NCBI RefSeq assembly: GCF_002358085.1
Contig: NZ_NTJD01000010.1
Location: forward strand, 1 to 64,000
Source: Pseudothioclava arenosa
GTDB lineage: Bacteria; Pseudomonadota; Alphaproteobacteria; Rhodobacterales; Rhodobacteraceae
Length of the DNA stretch: 64,000 nt
Reading direction: 5' to 3'
Under the pieces are notes generated by a model that saw only the letters and a list, made by a program, of their open reading frames with translations, searched no databases and had not been told where the DNA came from. Every line of letters starts with the position of its first letter. Position 1 is the stretch's first letter. Both the position numbers and the translations under genes were made by a program. Below, one piece after another: positions 40,372 through 49,311 of this stretch.

Positions 40372-40983
40372 TCAGTGAATAGCCAGCACTCGAAACTTCT
40401 CCACAAGCTGGCGCTTGTGCGCGTGAAACCATCGCGCGTCGGCTCGCCAATGGGAAACGGCCGTGTTGAAGTTTTTTCGACCTTCACGCAGATCGGCCAC
40501 GTTCTGCAGGTGCGAGTAGATACGATTGAACCGCGTGATGCTAAGTGGCGCACCCCAATCGCTCCTGTACTCAGCTGGCAGGAACGGGAGGCTTGCATCA
40601 AGATCGGCGACTACCGCGTATTCCAAGATTGCATGTCGCTCCGCCTCGGTTCTGCCCTTCGTTTTGCCGACACGATAACCGAAGCACACGAGCGGCGACA
40701 TTTCCTGCCCGAAGAACCCCTCACCCCCCCGGGCACGAAACTCTCGCTCAAATTCGAGACGCGCTCTCAGAATGAAATCAGGTGCGGCACTACGGATCTT
40801 CTTCAGTAACTCTTCACGCTCGCCCTTGAGCCGTTCAAGCTCGGCAGCGCGTCGCGCGGCCTCTTCGGCAGCGCGCTTTTTCCGTTCCGCTCGCGCTTCC
40901 CGTGCCTTGGGCCCCAGGAAGACGAACCAGAGAATGAGAGCCACGAGAAGCAGTAGGAGGATAAATGCATTGTCGTCGTTCAT
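40372..40983 (-). CDS. membrane-anchored coiled-coil protein, unknown
   Basis: A 203-residue protein with one N-terminal membrane helix (about residues 6-24), a charged coiled coil (about 28-65: KAREARAERKKRAAEEAARR, then ELERLKGEREELLKK), and a globular C-terminal domain of unknown type (CFGYRVGKTKG, FNRIYSHLQNV). GGGAAGAA precedes ATG 40983. It converges on the recombinase-associated gene with a 3-base gap. I do not recognise a family; it could be accessory cargo of the mobile element. Confidence 0.55.
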   Translation of the reverse strand: MNDDNAFILLLLLVALILWFVFLGPKAREARAERKKRAAEEAARRAAELERLKGEREELLKKIRSAAPDFILRARLEFEREFRARGGEGFFGQEMSPLVCFGYRVGKTKGRTEAERHAILEYAVVADLDASLPFLPAEYRSDWGAPLSITRFNRIYSHLQNVADLREGRKNFNTAVSHWRADARWFHAHKRQLVEKFRVLAIH

Positions 40984-41156
40984 GAAATTCTTCCCGCAAA
41001 TGGAACAGCCCTGAAACGGTTATCCGCTATGTCGGCCCGGTGGGTCGGAAGTACATCATTTCCGAGACGCGGCTTTTCCAACACGCGCCACGGCTGGCCT
41101 CGACAGGACATCACGCGATCAAGTTTGTCGTCCATTCGATCTTGGTAAACGACCAT
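40980..41156 (-). CDS. doubtful 58-residue ORF
   Basis: The frame MVVYQDRMDDKLDRVMSCRG runs to a TGA that overlaps the next ATG (ATGA). That overlap favours a real gene, but there is no good ribosome site at ATG 41156 or at the earlier GTG 41189, and no family match. It may be the remnant of a longer gene. Confidence 0.25.
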   Translation of the reverse strand: MVVYQDRMDDKLDRVMSCRGQPWRVLEKPRLGNDVLPTHRADIADNRFRAVPFAGRIS

Positions 41157-41210
41157 GCCACGCAATGAGCACGGGGGCGTTCCCGCCACGCAATTGCTAT
41201 AGGACGTCTT

Positions 41211-42221
41211 CTACCAATCGAGCCCGTGCTTGATCTCGCGCGGACCCTTTGCGCCCGGCCCCAAGCGGACCGGCTCGGGTGTCGCCACATCATGTGAGCC
41301 GGGAAAGGACGTCTCGGTTTTTTCGCTATGCAGCGTACCCACGGATTTCACTCCGGCAAGTCGGTCAGATCCATGCAAAGGCTCCGCGCCACGGCCATAG
41401 TGCTGGAACCACGGTAGACCCGCGCGGGCGTAGTCCTCCGCCGAGGGCGGTTCGGTCGGCACCGGCTCTCCGGTCAACGCGCGCCAACGGCTCGCATGCC
41501 AGAGCGTGACGAAGACCCGCTGTGTCGCGCGCTGGTCCCAGTCCTCGAGCGTATAGGGGTCACTCTCAATGGATTGCCGCATCCGCCCACCTGCGCCGAG
41601 ACCCATCTCGGCGCTGGCGCACGACGACATGGAAAAAGCAACCTCCTCCATAAGGCCAACTGAGTGTGACGTCTTTAACCGCTCCCATGCTTCCCGCCGC
41701 ATCGGCGTAACGGAGATCTGAAGTCCGCCCCATTCCGCATCCTCCGTCAGCTGCTCCTCAACAGAGTAGCCTTCGCCCAGCGGCATGGCGACGAATTGCC
41801 GGATCACGCCAGGTTCGATCGCGAACCCATCGAGCCACGGTTGCTCGGGCCAGACCACGTAATCCTGCGGATTGCGGTTCAGGGGCGCGGTCCAAGTTTC
41901 TCCGGTCACGGCATTGATCTTTCCCGCCGCAACCTTGACCGCGACAGGAAGGTCGCCCCCCCATCCGCCGCCGAAATTCAACCAAAGAGCCTCGGCCTGC
42001 CACAGGGGCAGGATTACCCCGCCGCGGCGTCGCGTGTGGGCGGGCAAGGCGGCATAGTCCTCGACATGGCGCAGTGGGAACCGTCCGAAGCCCGGCGGCA
42101 ATGGATAGTCGCGTTCACTGTCGGGGATGCGCAGCGTCCGCTGGAAGTCGATGGAAAATCGCGCCTCCGGGTCGATCTCGAGAAAGCGGAAGACAAGGGC
42201 GTTGTTCTCGAGTGTGGGCAT
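41211..42221 (-). CDS. conserved hypothetical protein, 336 residues
   Basis: A 336-residue soluble protein without signal peptide or membrane helix. It starts MPTLENNALVFRFLEIDPEA and carries WQAEALWLNFGG, TGETWTAPLNRNPQDYVVWP and EQPWLDGFAI, all tryptophan-rich and looking conserved. I recall similar uncharacterised proteins paired with small XRE regulators in proteobacteria but know no function. It follows the XRE gene by 19 bases, so the two probably form a unit. The C-terminal 60 residues look disordered. Confidence 0.6.
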   Translation of the reverse strand: MPTLENNALVFRFLEIDPEARFSIDFQRTLRIPDSERDYPLPPGFGRFPLRHVEDYAALPAHTRRRGGVILPLWQAEALWLNFGGGWGGDLPVAVKVAAGKINAVTGETWTAPLNRNPQDYVVWPEQPWLDGFAIEPGVIRQFVAMPLGEGYSVEEQLTEDAEWGGLQISVTPMRREAWERLKTSHSVGLMEEVAFSMSSCASAEMGLGAGGRMRQSIESDPYTLEDWDQRATQRVFVTLWHASRWRALTGEPVPTEPPSAEDYARAGLPWFQHYGRGAEPLHGSDRLAGVKSVGTLHSEKTETSFPGSHDVATPEPVRLGPGAKGPREIKHGLDW

Positions 42222-42240
42222 GGATGCTCTCCTATTCTAG

Positions 42241-42606
42241 TTACCAGTCACCGTCCGCAACATCGCGTACAAGGCGCAGTACGGCATGATCGGGCACGTC
42301 CTTCAGACTGCGGATCAGCTCCGCAAACAGCTTTGGCCTTGCGAGGATAGCGGCCCGCAGGTCGGTCGAGATCTTTCCGCCAAGCGCCAGCATCACGTCT
42401 GTGTCCTCACCCAGTTCAGCCGCCAGCAGGCGCAACACCTCTTCACTCGGCGGCGCGACCTCGTCACGTTCGAGGCGCGACAGGTAGGGCGGCGTTACCC
42501 CGCAGCGCTGCGCCAACTGCCGGAGCGAAAAGGCCGGATCGGTCCGCGCCTTCGCCTCGCGCAAGCTGCGCAGATGGGAGCCGAAACTTTGACCTCCTTG
42601 TTTCAT
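42241..42606 (-). CDS. XRE-family transcriptional regulator
   Basis: A 121-residue protein with a Cro/CI-type helix-turn-helix at about residues 8-68 (SLRQLAQRCGVTPPYLSRLE, then EEVLRLLAAELGED). The C-terminal 50 residues (ILARPKLFAELIRSLKDVPD) are probably for dimerisation. It heads a two-gene minus-strand unit with the 336-residue protein and may regulate it. ATG 42606 has AGGAGGT upstream. Confidence 0.75.
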   Translation of the reverse strand: MKQGGQSFGSHLRSLREAKARTDPAFSLRQLAQRCGVTPPYLSRLERDEVAPPSEEVLRLLAAELGEDTDVMLALGGKISTDLRAAILARPKLFAELIRSLKDVPDHAVLRLVRDVADGDW

Positions 42607-42986
42607 GTTGCGTATATATGCAACGCATCATCTGCGTGCAAGTCTGGAGGCTTCGGACCGAAAGGCCGTCGTCGTTACGCGCCACCCGACCAACACCCCC
42701 AAGGGCTACGCCTCCTGCTTGTTCGGTCTCTGTTCCGATCAATAGCGCAGGGAACAGGGTGCGCAGTTTTGGCGGGGCTGCGATTCAGACCATTGGAAAC
42801 GCGAGAAAAATTTCGACCGAACCGAAATCGGTGCGGTTCGCCCGACCAGAGACGAGAGGCCATTCAGAGACGGAAATCACAGTGCCCCCGCGTCTCAGCG
42901 GTTCGCATCCACCCGGCAAACCCTTTTGAAAACAGGAGGAATTATGCCTCCAAAGGGCGACATGAACGTGTTCGATAGGGTGATGG
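42607..42986. other. intergenic, no gene seen
   Basis: About 380 bases between the XRE gene and tRNA-Ser. I see no convincing gene. An AGGAGG with an ATG at 42944 opens a frame that runs antisense through the tRNA gene into the permease gene; I do not accept it as a start. The stretch may be scar DNA at the edge of the accessory region. Confidence 0.4.
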
Positions 42987-43076
42987 TGGCGGACGGGAAG
43001 GGATTCGAACCCTCGAGACGGTTCCCCGCCTACACACTTTCCAGGCGTGCGCCTTCGACCACTCGGCCACCCGTCC
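42987..43076 (-). tRNA. tRNA-Ser (GGA)
   Basis: The minus strand folds as a class II tRNA: acceptor GGACGGG/CCCGTCC, D-arm beginning TGGCCGAGTGG, anticodon loop with GGA, a long variable arm, T-arm GGGTTCGAATCCC and encoded CCA (42987-42989). Ninety bases. It decodes UCC/UCU serine codons. It is the first core-genome feature right of the accessory region. Confidence 0.93.
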
Positions 43077-43240
43077 GGCGCCGGGTTTATGCGAAACCGG
43101 GGGGAGGATGCAAGGGCGAGATGCGGGAAAAGCCGTGGGCGCGAAACTTCTCGGGATCGGAGGGGGTTGCGTGCTTGCCTCGCCCCCGGTGCGCCTCTAG
43201 CATCAATTGGCCCGCGGCATGTGCGGGCGTGGGAAAACGG

Positions 43241-44350
43241 ATGCAGATGAAGGACCATGACAACCAGGATCAGACCGAGCCGCTCTTGGGTGGACGGGCA
43301 CGAGAGCCGCGTCAGCTGACCAATGTGCTGCTCGGGATCATCGCCTTCGCGCTGGTGCTGTTCTTGCTGGTTCAGGCGCGGTTCATCCTGATTTCACTGG
43401 CGATCGCGATCATCCTGTTCTCGCTGACATCAGAAGCGATCAACGCGATCCGGCGGCTGCATCTGGGCCCGGCTCGAATTCCGAACTGGCTGGCGTCGCT
43501 GGTGGCGGTGGGGCTGATTGCCTCGGGTCTGTTCACGCTGTCGGCGATACTAATCGCGCAGGCCAACGAGGTGGTAACGATGCTTGTCACCTATGCCGAG
43601 CCCGCGCAGCGTGCGATTGCCGAGCTGTTTCGCTGGATGGGCGCCGATGTCGAGGCGGCGGTGCTGGAATCGATGCAGAAATTCGAGATCGGCGGCTATC
43701 TGAGCACGCTGGCCGGGCAGGCCTCGAACCTGTTGTCGGCCACCGTGCTGATCACGCTGTTCGTGGGTTTCCTGTTTGCCGAGCGGATCTGGTTTCACGC
43801 GAAACTCGTCAGCCTGATGGGCAACGAGCACTCGGCGCGGCGGGTGGCGAAGACGGGCGCCTCGATCATGCACCGGGTGAACCGCTATCTGCTGGTGAAG
43901 GCGATGGTCTCGGTGATCACCGGGGCGGCGGTTTACGGCATCTTCAAGGTGGCGGGGTTCGGGCTGGCGATGCCGGTCGCGATCCTGACCTTCGCGCTGA
44001 ATTTCATCCCCTCGATCGGCTCGATCATCGCCACGGTGATCGCGGCGCTGGCGGTCTATGTCGTGACGCAGGATGTCTCGAACGCGCTGGTGACCTTTGT
44101 GGTGACCGGGCTTTTGCAATTCGTCATCGGCAATGTGATCGACCCGATGCTGATGGGGCGCGCGCTGCGGCTCTCGAGCTTTGGCATCATCATCTCGCTC
44201 GCGTTCTGGGGCGCTGTCTGGGGGCTGCCGGGGATGTTCCTGGCAGTACCGATCATGGTCGCGCTGATGATCGTGAGCGCGCAATCGGCGACGCTGCGGC
44301 CGCTCGCGGTGATGCTGTCGCGCGAAGGTCTGCCCGATCAGCACGACTGA
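43241..44350 (+). CDS. AI-2E family transporter (permease)
   Basis: A 369-residue membrane protein of the AI-2E/PerM family with about eight membrane segments: an N-terminal pair near 30-70, the LVAVGLIASGLFTLSAILIA helix, and the conserved C-terminal block with NFIPSIGSIIA and FVIGNVIDPMLMGR. Family members move autoinducer-2 or act as Na+/H+ antiporters; the substrate cannot be told here. ATG 43241 or 43247 are both possible; upstream in-frame starts cross tRNA-Ser and are rejected. An AGGGGC/GCCCCT hairpin at 44361-44375 lies just past the stop. Confidence 0.83.
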   Translation: MQMKDHDNQDQTEPLLGGRAREPRQLTNVLLGIIAFALVLFLLVQARFILISLAIAIILFSLTSEAINAIRRLHLGPARIPNWLASLVAVGLIASGLFTLSAILIAQANEVVTMLVTYAEPAQRAIAELFRWMGADVEAAVLESMQKFEIGGYLSTLAGQASNLLSATVLITLFVGFLFAERIWFHAKLVSLMGNEHSARRVAKTGASIMHRVNRYLLVKAMVSVITGAAVYGIFKVAGFGLAMPVAILTFALNFIPSIGSIIATVIAALAVYVVTQDVSNALVTFVVTGLLQFVIGNVIDPMLMGRALRLSSFGIIISLAFWGAVWGLPGMFLAVPIMVALMIVSAQSATLRPLAVMLSREGLPDQHD

Positions 44351-44425
44351 GGCCGGGCGAAGGGGCGTTGCCCCTCTTGGCTCGCGCCAATTCACCCCAG
44401 AGTATTTTCGGCTCGATGAAAGGGA

Positions 44426-44893
44426 TCAGCCGTTCGAGGCGGCGAGGAGCGCGCGCAATTGCGCCTCGTCGGCTTCCTTGCCCCAGCCGAGGATCGAGCG
44501 GAAGGCATGGCCCTTTTCCTCACCGGACACGATGTAATGCCCCGACATTTTGGAGCGCCGCTCTCCGATGTCGATTGCGACGTCGAAGCCGTTCGCGCAG
44601 GTCATCGTGCTGAGGCCTTCCTTGGTATAGGCCCCCTCGCAGGTGCCCCAGTTCGGCCCGGTCAGCGTATAGCGCGCGGTGCCATTGGCATGCCCCAGAA
44701 GCGGCCCTTTCAGCACCTCTTCCTCCAGCCCGTCGACCTGCACGATCATCACGGCGGGGAACTCGATCTCGAACATGCTCTGGCCCTTGCCGCCCCATTT
44801 GCCGTCATTGGCTTCGGCGGCGATGATGACGGGCACCTCGCAACCCGCGAGCAAGAGGCAAAGAGCGGCGGCGGAAATGGATTTTTTGAACAT
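44426..44893 (-). CDS. small lipoprotein, unknown
   Basis: A 155-residue protein with a lipoprotein signal: MFKKSISAAALCLLLAGCEV has a clear LAGC lipobox with Cys18 as the lipidated residue. The mature part is acidic, with a probable beta-rich domain (ARYTLTGPNWGTCEGAYTKE). No family recognised. ATG 44893 has AGGAG upstream. It lies downstream of, and in the same direction as, the alanyl-tRNA editing gene. Confidence 0.7.
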   Translation of the reverse strand: MFKKSISAAALCLLLAGCEVPVIIAAEANDGKWGGKGQSMFEIEFPAVMIVQVDGLEEEVLKGPLLGHANGTARYTLTGPNWGTCEGAYTKEGLSTMTCANGFDVAIDIGERRSKMSGHYIVSGEEKGHAFRSILGWGKEADEAQLRALLAASNG

Positions 44894-44955
44894 CGGAACT
44901 CCTTTGCGCAGAGACTGCGCGGCGGAGGCGGTCCGGTCAAGGAAAAGGCGGGCGC

Positions 44956-45681
44956 CTAGTCCAGATGCAGGTAGACCCGGCGGTTCTGGCGGCCTTTCTT
45001 TTCGATCTTGCCGAGGCGGAGCGCGCCGATCTCGCCGGTCGAGGCGACATGGGTGCCGCCGCAGGGCTGCAGATCGACCTGGGTTGCGCCCTGCCCGATC
45101 CGGATCAGGCGCACGCGGCCCTGCCCCTTGGGCGGCGCCACCGACATGGTTTTGACCAGCCCCGGATTGGCGTCGAGCTCGGCATCGGAAATCCAGTCCT
45201 CGGTCACCGGCAGATCGGCGGCGACCAGTTCCTCGAGCTGCGCCTGCAGGGCGGCGATGTCTTCGGGCGGGGTCTCCATGTCGAAATCGAGCCGCCCCTT
45301 CTCGGCGCCGATCTGGCCGCCGGTGACCGGCAGCGGGATCACCACCGACAGAAGATGGAGCGCGGTGTGGACGCGCATGTGACGGTGGCGGCGTTCCCAG
45401 TCGAGATGCTGGGTCACGGGTGTGCCGGGCGGCGGCAGAGGTGTCGGCTCGGCCGGCACGAGGATCACCGTGCCCGGCGCGCCCTCGGGGGCCTTGATCG
45501 CGGTGGCGATCTCGATCGCGCCCCCGTCCCAGACCAGGCGGCCCGCATCGCCGGGCTGGCCGCCACCGGTCGGATAAAAGATCGTGTCCGCACAGATGAT
45601 GCCGCCCTCGGGCGTGATCGCCCGCACCACCGTGTCGAAGTCGCGCGCATAGGGGGCGGCGCGATAGTGCGGCTCGGTCAT
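44956..45681 (-). CDS. alanyl-tRNA editing protein (AlaX-like)
   Basis: A 241-residue free-standing editing domain related to the AlaRS C-domain. Zinc ligands are visible as HTALH (His105, His109) and CGGTH (Cys207, His211), and the N-terminal beta-barrel part has FYPTGGGQPGD. It clears Ser- or Gly-mischarged tRNA-Ala in the cytoplasm. Length fits the AlaX-M class. Its ATG overlaps the stop of the mechanosensitive channel gene at 45681, so the two are coupled. Confidence 0.88.
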   Translation of the reverse strand: MTEPHYRAAPYARDFDTVVRAITPEGGIICADTIFYPTGGGQPGDAGRLVWDGGAIEIATAIKAPEGAPGTVILVPAEPTPLPPPGTPVTQHLDWERRHRHMRVHTALHLLSVVIPLPVTGGQIGAEKGRLDFDMETPPEDIAALQAQLEELVAADLPVTEDWISDAELDANPGLVKTMSVAPPKGQGRVRLIRIGQGATQVDLQPCGGTHVASTGEIGALRLGKIEKKGRQNRRVYLHLD

Positions 45682-48188
45682 TAATCGTCGCCCTCTTCGC
45701 TGCCGTCATTATCCGAGAGCCGCACCGGGGCGGCAGGCTCGACGGCCTCGGACATCGGCGCCTCGGTGGCGGCCTCAGGTTCGTCGGCGTCAACCGGCTT
45801 GGCAGGGGCGGGCTTGTGGCCCGGCACCAGCGCCTCGGGGTTGCGGATCCAGATGTCGCGCTGCGCGAAGGGAATCTCGATGCCCTCGGCGGCGAAGCGC
45901 TCGGCGATCTGGTGGTTGATCTCGGTCTGAACAGGAACCCGGAAATTCACATCCGACAGGATCACCCGCATCTCGAAATCGAGGCTGTCGGCGCCAAACC
46001 CCACGAACAGCACCTGCGGCGCGGGGTTCATCATCACGGTGGGCTGGTTCTCGGCGATCTCGCGCAGGATCTCGGCGACGCGGCGGGTGTCGGAGCCATA
46101 GGCCACCCCCACCGGCAGCACCAGCCGCCCCATCACATTGCCGCGCGTCAGGTTCGTCACCTGCCCCGCGATCAGGTCGCCGTTAGGCACGATCAGGTCA
46201 TAGCGGTCGAGGGTCTCGATCCGGGTCGAGCGCACCGAGATCGCGCGCACCGTGCCCATCTGGCCGTTGACCTCGATCAGGTCGCCTTCGGAAATCGGGC
46301 GCTCGATCAGCAGGATGATCCCCGAAACGAAGTTCTGCACGATGGTCTGCAGGCCGAAACCGATACCCACTGACAGCGCACCGGCGACGATCGCGAGCGA
46401 GCTGAGGTCGATCCCGGCGGTGGAAATCGCGATCAGCGCCGAGAGGAAGATGCCGATATAACCGACCCCCGACAGGATCGCGTTCTGGCCGCCCTTGTCG
46501 ATCCGCGTCTTGGGCAGCACGCTCGAACGCAGGCCGCCTTGCACCAGCCGCGTCAGCATGAAGCCGAGCACGAAAACAACCGCGAAGGTCATGAAGATGC
46601 CGGGCGAGATCTGAACCCCGCCGATCGCGAAGCCGGACTGGAAATGGGTCCAGAGTTCGCGGAGGTCTTCGACGCGTGCGCCCCAGATCAGCGCCAGCAC
46701 CGGCAGCGCCCCAAGGCTGAGCAGCATCAGCGCCACCACCGGCACCAGCGCGTCGGGCTCAGCCGCATCGCGGCGCAGCACCAGCGCGTAAAGCTCGATG
46801 ATCAGACGGTGGAGAACGGAAATCAGCGCGAAGACGCCAAGCGTCAGGATCGCCGGCCACATCATCGCATTCGCCGCCGAGACATAGCCGATCACCCCGA
46901 GCGTCGGCGAGACGACCGCGATCACGATCGCGGCGGTGCCGATCAGGTGCAAAAGCTTGTCGCGGAAGGCCGCTTCTTCGTCACCCTCACGGTTCGCGGC
47001 GTGATAATGGCGCAGCAATTGGCCAACCCGGAACAGGAGCATCCCGGCGAAGATCAGCAACGGCGCGGCCAGCACCGACAGCGCGGTATCGGCGCGCAGG
47101 GCCACCTCTTGCGCCTTTTCGGCGGCAATCGTGCCCGAGCCGCCGAGGTAATCCTGCGCACGCGGCGCGATCCAGACCGTCAGCAACTGCTGCAAGCCCA
47201 TCGCAAGCCCCAGCATCAGCACGTGGAACCGGGCCTCGGCGCGGCGCTCGTCCGACAGGGTCATCGCGCTGCGATCTTCGGCCTGCGGCGCGAAAATCTT
47301 GCGCCCCAGCCAATTGGCGAACAGAACCGTCAGCAAAACGACCGGCGCATATCTGAAAAGCTGCATCAGGATCGGGCCGAACAGCGCCGTTTTAGCGGCC
47401 GCCTCGGCCAGCATCACCGCGCCCAGAACCGGCAAGATCACCTGCCCCAGAGACACCAGCGCCGAGGCCAGTTCGCGCCCGCGCATCTGCGTCTTGGTCA
47501 GCAGCCAGCGCGAGATCCGGCCCATCCAGTAGCTGCCACGCGCCAGCAACAGCCCCGCCATCAGCACCAGCGTGACGATCAGCGGCGCGTTGTTGCGCAG
47601 CGTTTCCCAGTTGAACGGGCGGCTGAAACGCCAGACCGTTTCGTCGTAAATCCACGCGCCCATCCAGCGGAACATCGACACGGCGGCGGGCCAGTTGACC
47701 GGGTTCGCCGCCGAGGGCGAGAGTCGCAACAGCTTGTCGGCCTGACGGTCGCGCACCTCGCGGTCGATGTTGCGAATGACGCCATCGGCATGGCTCGCGG
47801 CTTCGGTTGCCGCGATGCCGGGCGCCTGCAGCTTGGCCAGCGTGTCATTCAGCTCGGCGCGGCGCTTCGCGATCGCCTCATCCTCGGTCGCGCCTTCGGC
47901 GGGTGCCGGACCAAGCGCGGTGATCTGGTTCTTCACCGTCTCGATCTGATCGGCGTTGAGGCTTTGCGCCTCTTCGAACTGGTTGCGCCATTTCACCACC
48001 TGCGAGCGCAGCTGCGAGAGCGCCTCGTCGGTAATCAGCGTGCTTTCTTCCTGCGCCTGTTCGAGCACCACCGTGCTGTGCTCGGCCAGCTTCTCCCAGG
48101 CCGCATAGTCGGGCGCCGTCGCCTGGGCAAAGGCGATGACCGGCAGGGCCAGGGCCAGGACGAGTGCGAGGAAGACGCGCCGCATCAT
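45681..48188 (-). CDS. mechanosensitive ion channel protein with DUF3772
   Basis: An 835-residue inner-membrane protein: signal peptide (1-22), periplasmic helical DUF3772 domain (about 25-170, with QAQEESTLITDEALSQLRSQ), about ten membrane helices, then the MscS pore and beta domain (LSVGIGFGLQTIVQNFVSGI followed by LLIERPISEGD) and a C-terminal tail of acidic and Pro/Ala residues. It opens on membrane tension during osmotic downshock. ATG 48188 overlaps the cysK stop (ATGA). It is larger than E. coli MscS, similar to MscK/YjeP-type channels. Confidence 0.86.
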   Translation of the reverse strand: MMRRVFLALVLALALPVIAFAQATAPDYAAWEKLAEHSTVVLEQAQEESTLITDEALSQLRSQVVKWRNQFEEAQSLNADQIETVKNQITALGPAPAEGATEDEAIAKRRAELNDTLAKLQAPGIAATEAASHADGVIRNIDREVRDRQADKLLRLSPSAANPVNWPAAVSMFRWMGAWIYDETVWRFSRPFNWETLRNNAPLIVTLVLMAGLLLARGSYWMGRISRWLLTKTQMRGRELASALVSLGQVILPVLGAVMLAEAAAKTALFGPILMQLFRYAPVVLLTVLFANWLGRKIFAPQAEDRSAMTLSDERRAEARFHVLMLGLAMGLQQLLTVWIAPRAQDYLGGSGTIAAEKAQEVALRADTALSVLAAPLLIFAGMLLFRVGQLLRHYHAANREGDEEAAFRDKLLHLIGTAAIVIAVVSPTLGVIGYVSAANAMMWPAILTLGVFALISVLHRLIIELYALVLRRDAAEPDALVPVVALMLLSLGALPVLALIWGARVEDLRELWTHFQSGFAIGGVQISPGIFMTFAVVFVLGFMLTRLVQGGLRSSVLPKTRIDKGGQNAILSGVGYIGIFLSALIAISTAGIDLSSLAIVAGALSVGIGFGLQTIVQNFVSGIILLIERPISEGDLIEVNGQMGTVRAISVRSTRIETLDRYDLIVPNGDLIAGQVTNLTRGNVMGRLVLPVGVAYGSDTRRVAEILREIAENQPTVMMNPAPQVLFVGFGADSLDFEMRVILSDVNFRVPVQTEINHQIAERFAAEGIEIPFAQRDIWIRNPEALVPGHKPAPAKPVDADEPEAATEAPMSEAVEPAAPVRLSDNDGSEEGDD

Positions 48189-49219
48189 GCCTCGAACACC
48201 TCCGGCAGCTTGCGCCCCGCGCCGTCCAGCCAGCCCGGCACCGGCAGCCCCTTGAAGCGCAGGAACTCGGGATTGAACAGTTTGGACTGATAGCGCGTGC
48301 CGTAATCGCAGAGCACCGTGACGATGGTGTGGTCCGGGCCCATCTCGCGCGCCATGCGGATCGCGCCCGCCACGTTCACGCCCGACGAACCGCCAAGGCA
48401 CAGACCTTCCTCGGCCAGCAGGTCGAAGACCACCGGCAGCGCCTCGCTGTCGGGGATGCGATAGGCCATGTCGGGGGTAAAGCCTTCAAGGTTGGCGGTG
48501 ATCCGCCCCTGCCCGATGCCCTCGGTGATCGAGGAGCCCTCGGATTTCAGCTCGCCGCTGGTGTAATAGCTGTAAAGCGCCGCGCCCTCGGGGTCGGCCA
48601 GCGCGATCTTGACGCCCTTGGGCTGCAGCCCCATGCCGACGCCCGCGAGCGTCCCGCCAGAGCCCACCGCACAGACAAACCCGTCGACCTTGCCGCCGGT
48701 CTGCTCCCAGATCTCGGGGGCGGTGGTCTCGATATGGGCCTGACGGTTGGCCACGTTGTCGAACTGGTTCGCCCAGATCGCGCCATTGGGTTCGCTGCGC
48801 GCAAGCTCGGCCGCCAGACGGCCCGAATAGCGCACATAATTGTTGGGGTTCTTGTAGGGTGCGGCCGGAACCTCGACCAGCTCGGCCCCGGCAAGGCGCA
48901 GCATGTCCTTCTTTTCCTGGCTCTGCGTCTCGGGGATGACGATCACGGTGCGGAAGCCCATCGAGGCCCCCACCAGCGCCAGCCCGATACCGGTATTGCC
49001 CGCCGTGCCCTCGACGATCGTGCCGCCCGGCTTCAGATCGCCACGCGCGATCGCATCGCGGATGATGAACAGCGCCGCGCGGTCCTTCACGGACTGGCCC
49101 GGGTTCAGAAACTCCGCTTTGCCGAGGATCGTGCAGCCGGTCTCTTCCGAAGCCTTGCGCAGTTTGATCAGCGGCGTGTTCCCGACGGCCTGCGCCAGAT
49201 CCTGACAGATGCGCATCAT
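48185..49219 (-). CDS. cysK: cysteine synthase A
   Basis: A 344-residue PLP enzyme making cysteine from O-acetylserine and sulfide. The PLP lysine is Lys45 in GQSVKDRAA, and the phosphate/substrate loop reads EGTAGNTG. ATG 49219 has AGGAGG. In Rhodobacter sphaeroides, cysK lies with trgA and trgB in a tellurite-resistance locus, and the same set is found here in the same orientation (trgA, trgB, cysK). Cysteine supply probably supports thiol-based tellurite reduction. It is slightly longer at the C-terminus than enteric CysK. Confidence 0.92.
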   Translation of the reverse strand: MMRICQDLAQAVGNTPLIKLRKASEETGCTILGKAEFLNPGQSVKDRAALFIIRDAIARGDLKPGGTIVEGTAGNTGIGLALVGASMGFRTVIVIPETQSQEKKDMLRLAGAELVEVPAAPYKNPNNYVRYSGRLAAELARSEPNGAIWANQFDNVANRQAHIETTAPEIWEQTGGKVDGFVCAVGSGGTLAGVGMGLQPKGVKIALADPEGAALYSYYTSGELKSEGSSITEGIGQGRITANLEGFTPDMAYRIPDSEALPVVFDLLAEEGLCLGGSSGVNVAGAIRMAREMGPDHTIVTVLCDYGTRYQSKLFNPEFLRFKGLPVPGWLDGAGRKLPEVFEA

Positions 49220-49311
49220 GTCCCTCCTGAAGGCGGTGATTTTTTCCCTTGCTCCCAGACTTAGGGCGGCAGGCGGCGGGCCTCAAGCCAAATCACCGGA
49301 TTTTCGGCGCC

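Noticed and set aside
42987-43076. tRNA-Ser as the attachment site of the prophage/defence island
   Set aside because: I found no repeat of the tRNA 3' end on the far side of the region, and the only recombinase left is a serine type, which does not usually target tRNA genes.
42926-43240. AGGAGG plus ATG at 42944 opening a frame that reads into the AI-2E permease
   Set aside because: The extension translates the antisense of tRNA-Ser and has no transporter-like sequence; the permease N-terminus fits a start at 43241 or 43247.
46539-48290. Long plus-strand frame of about 580 codons opposite the mechanosensitive channel
   Set aside because: Composition (very rich in His, Arg, Gln) is typical of an antisense reading of a GC-rich membrane protein gene.
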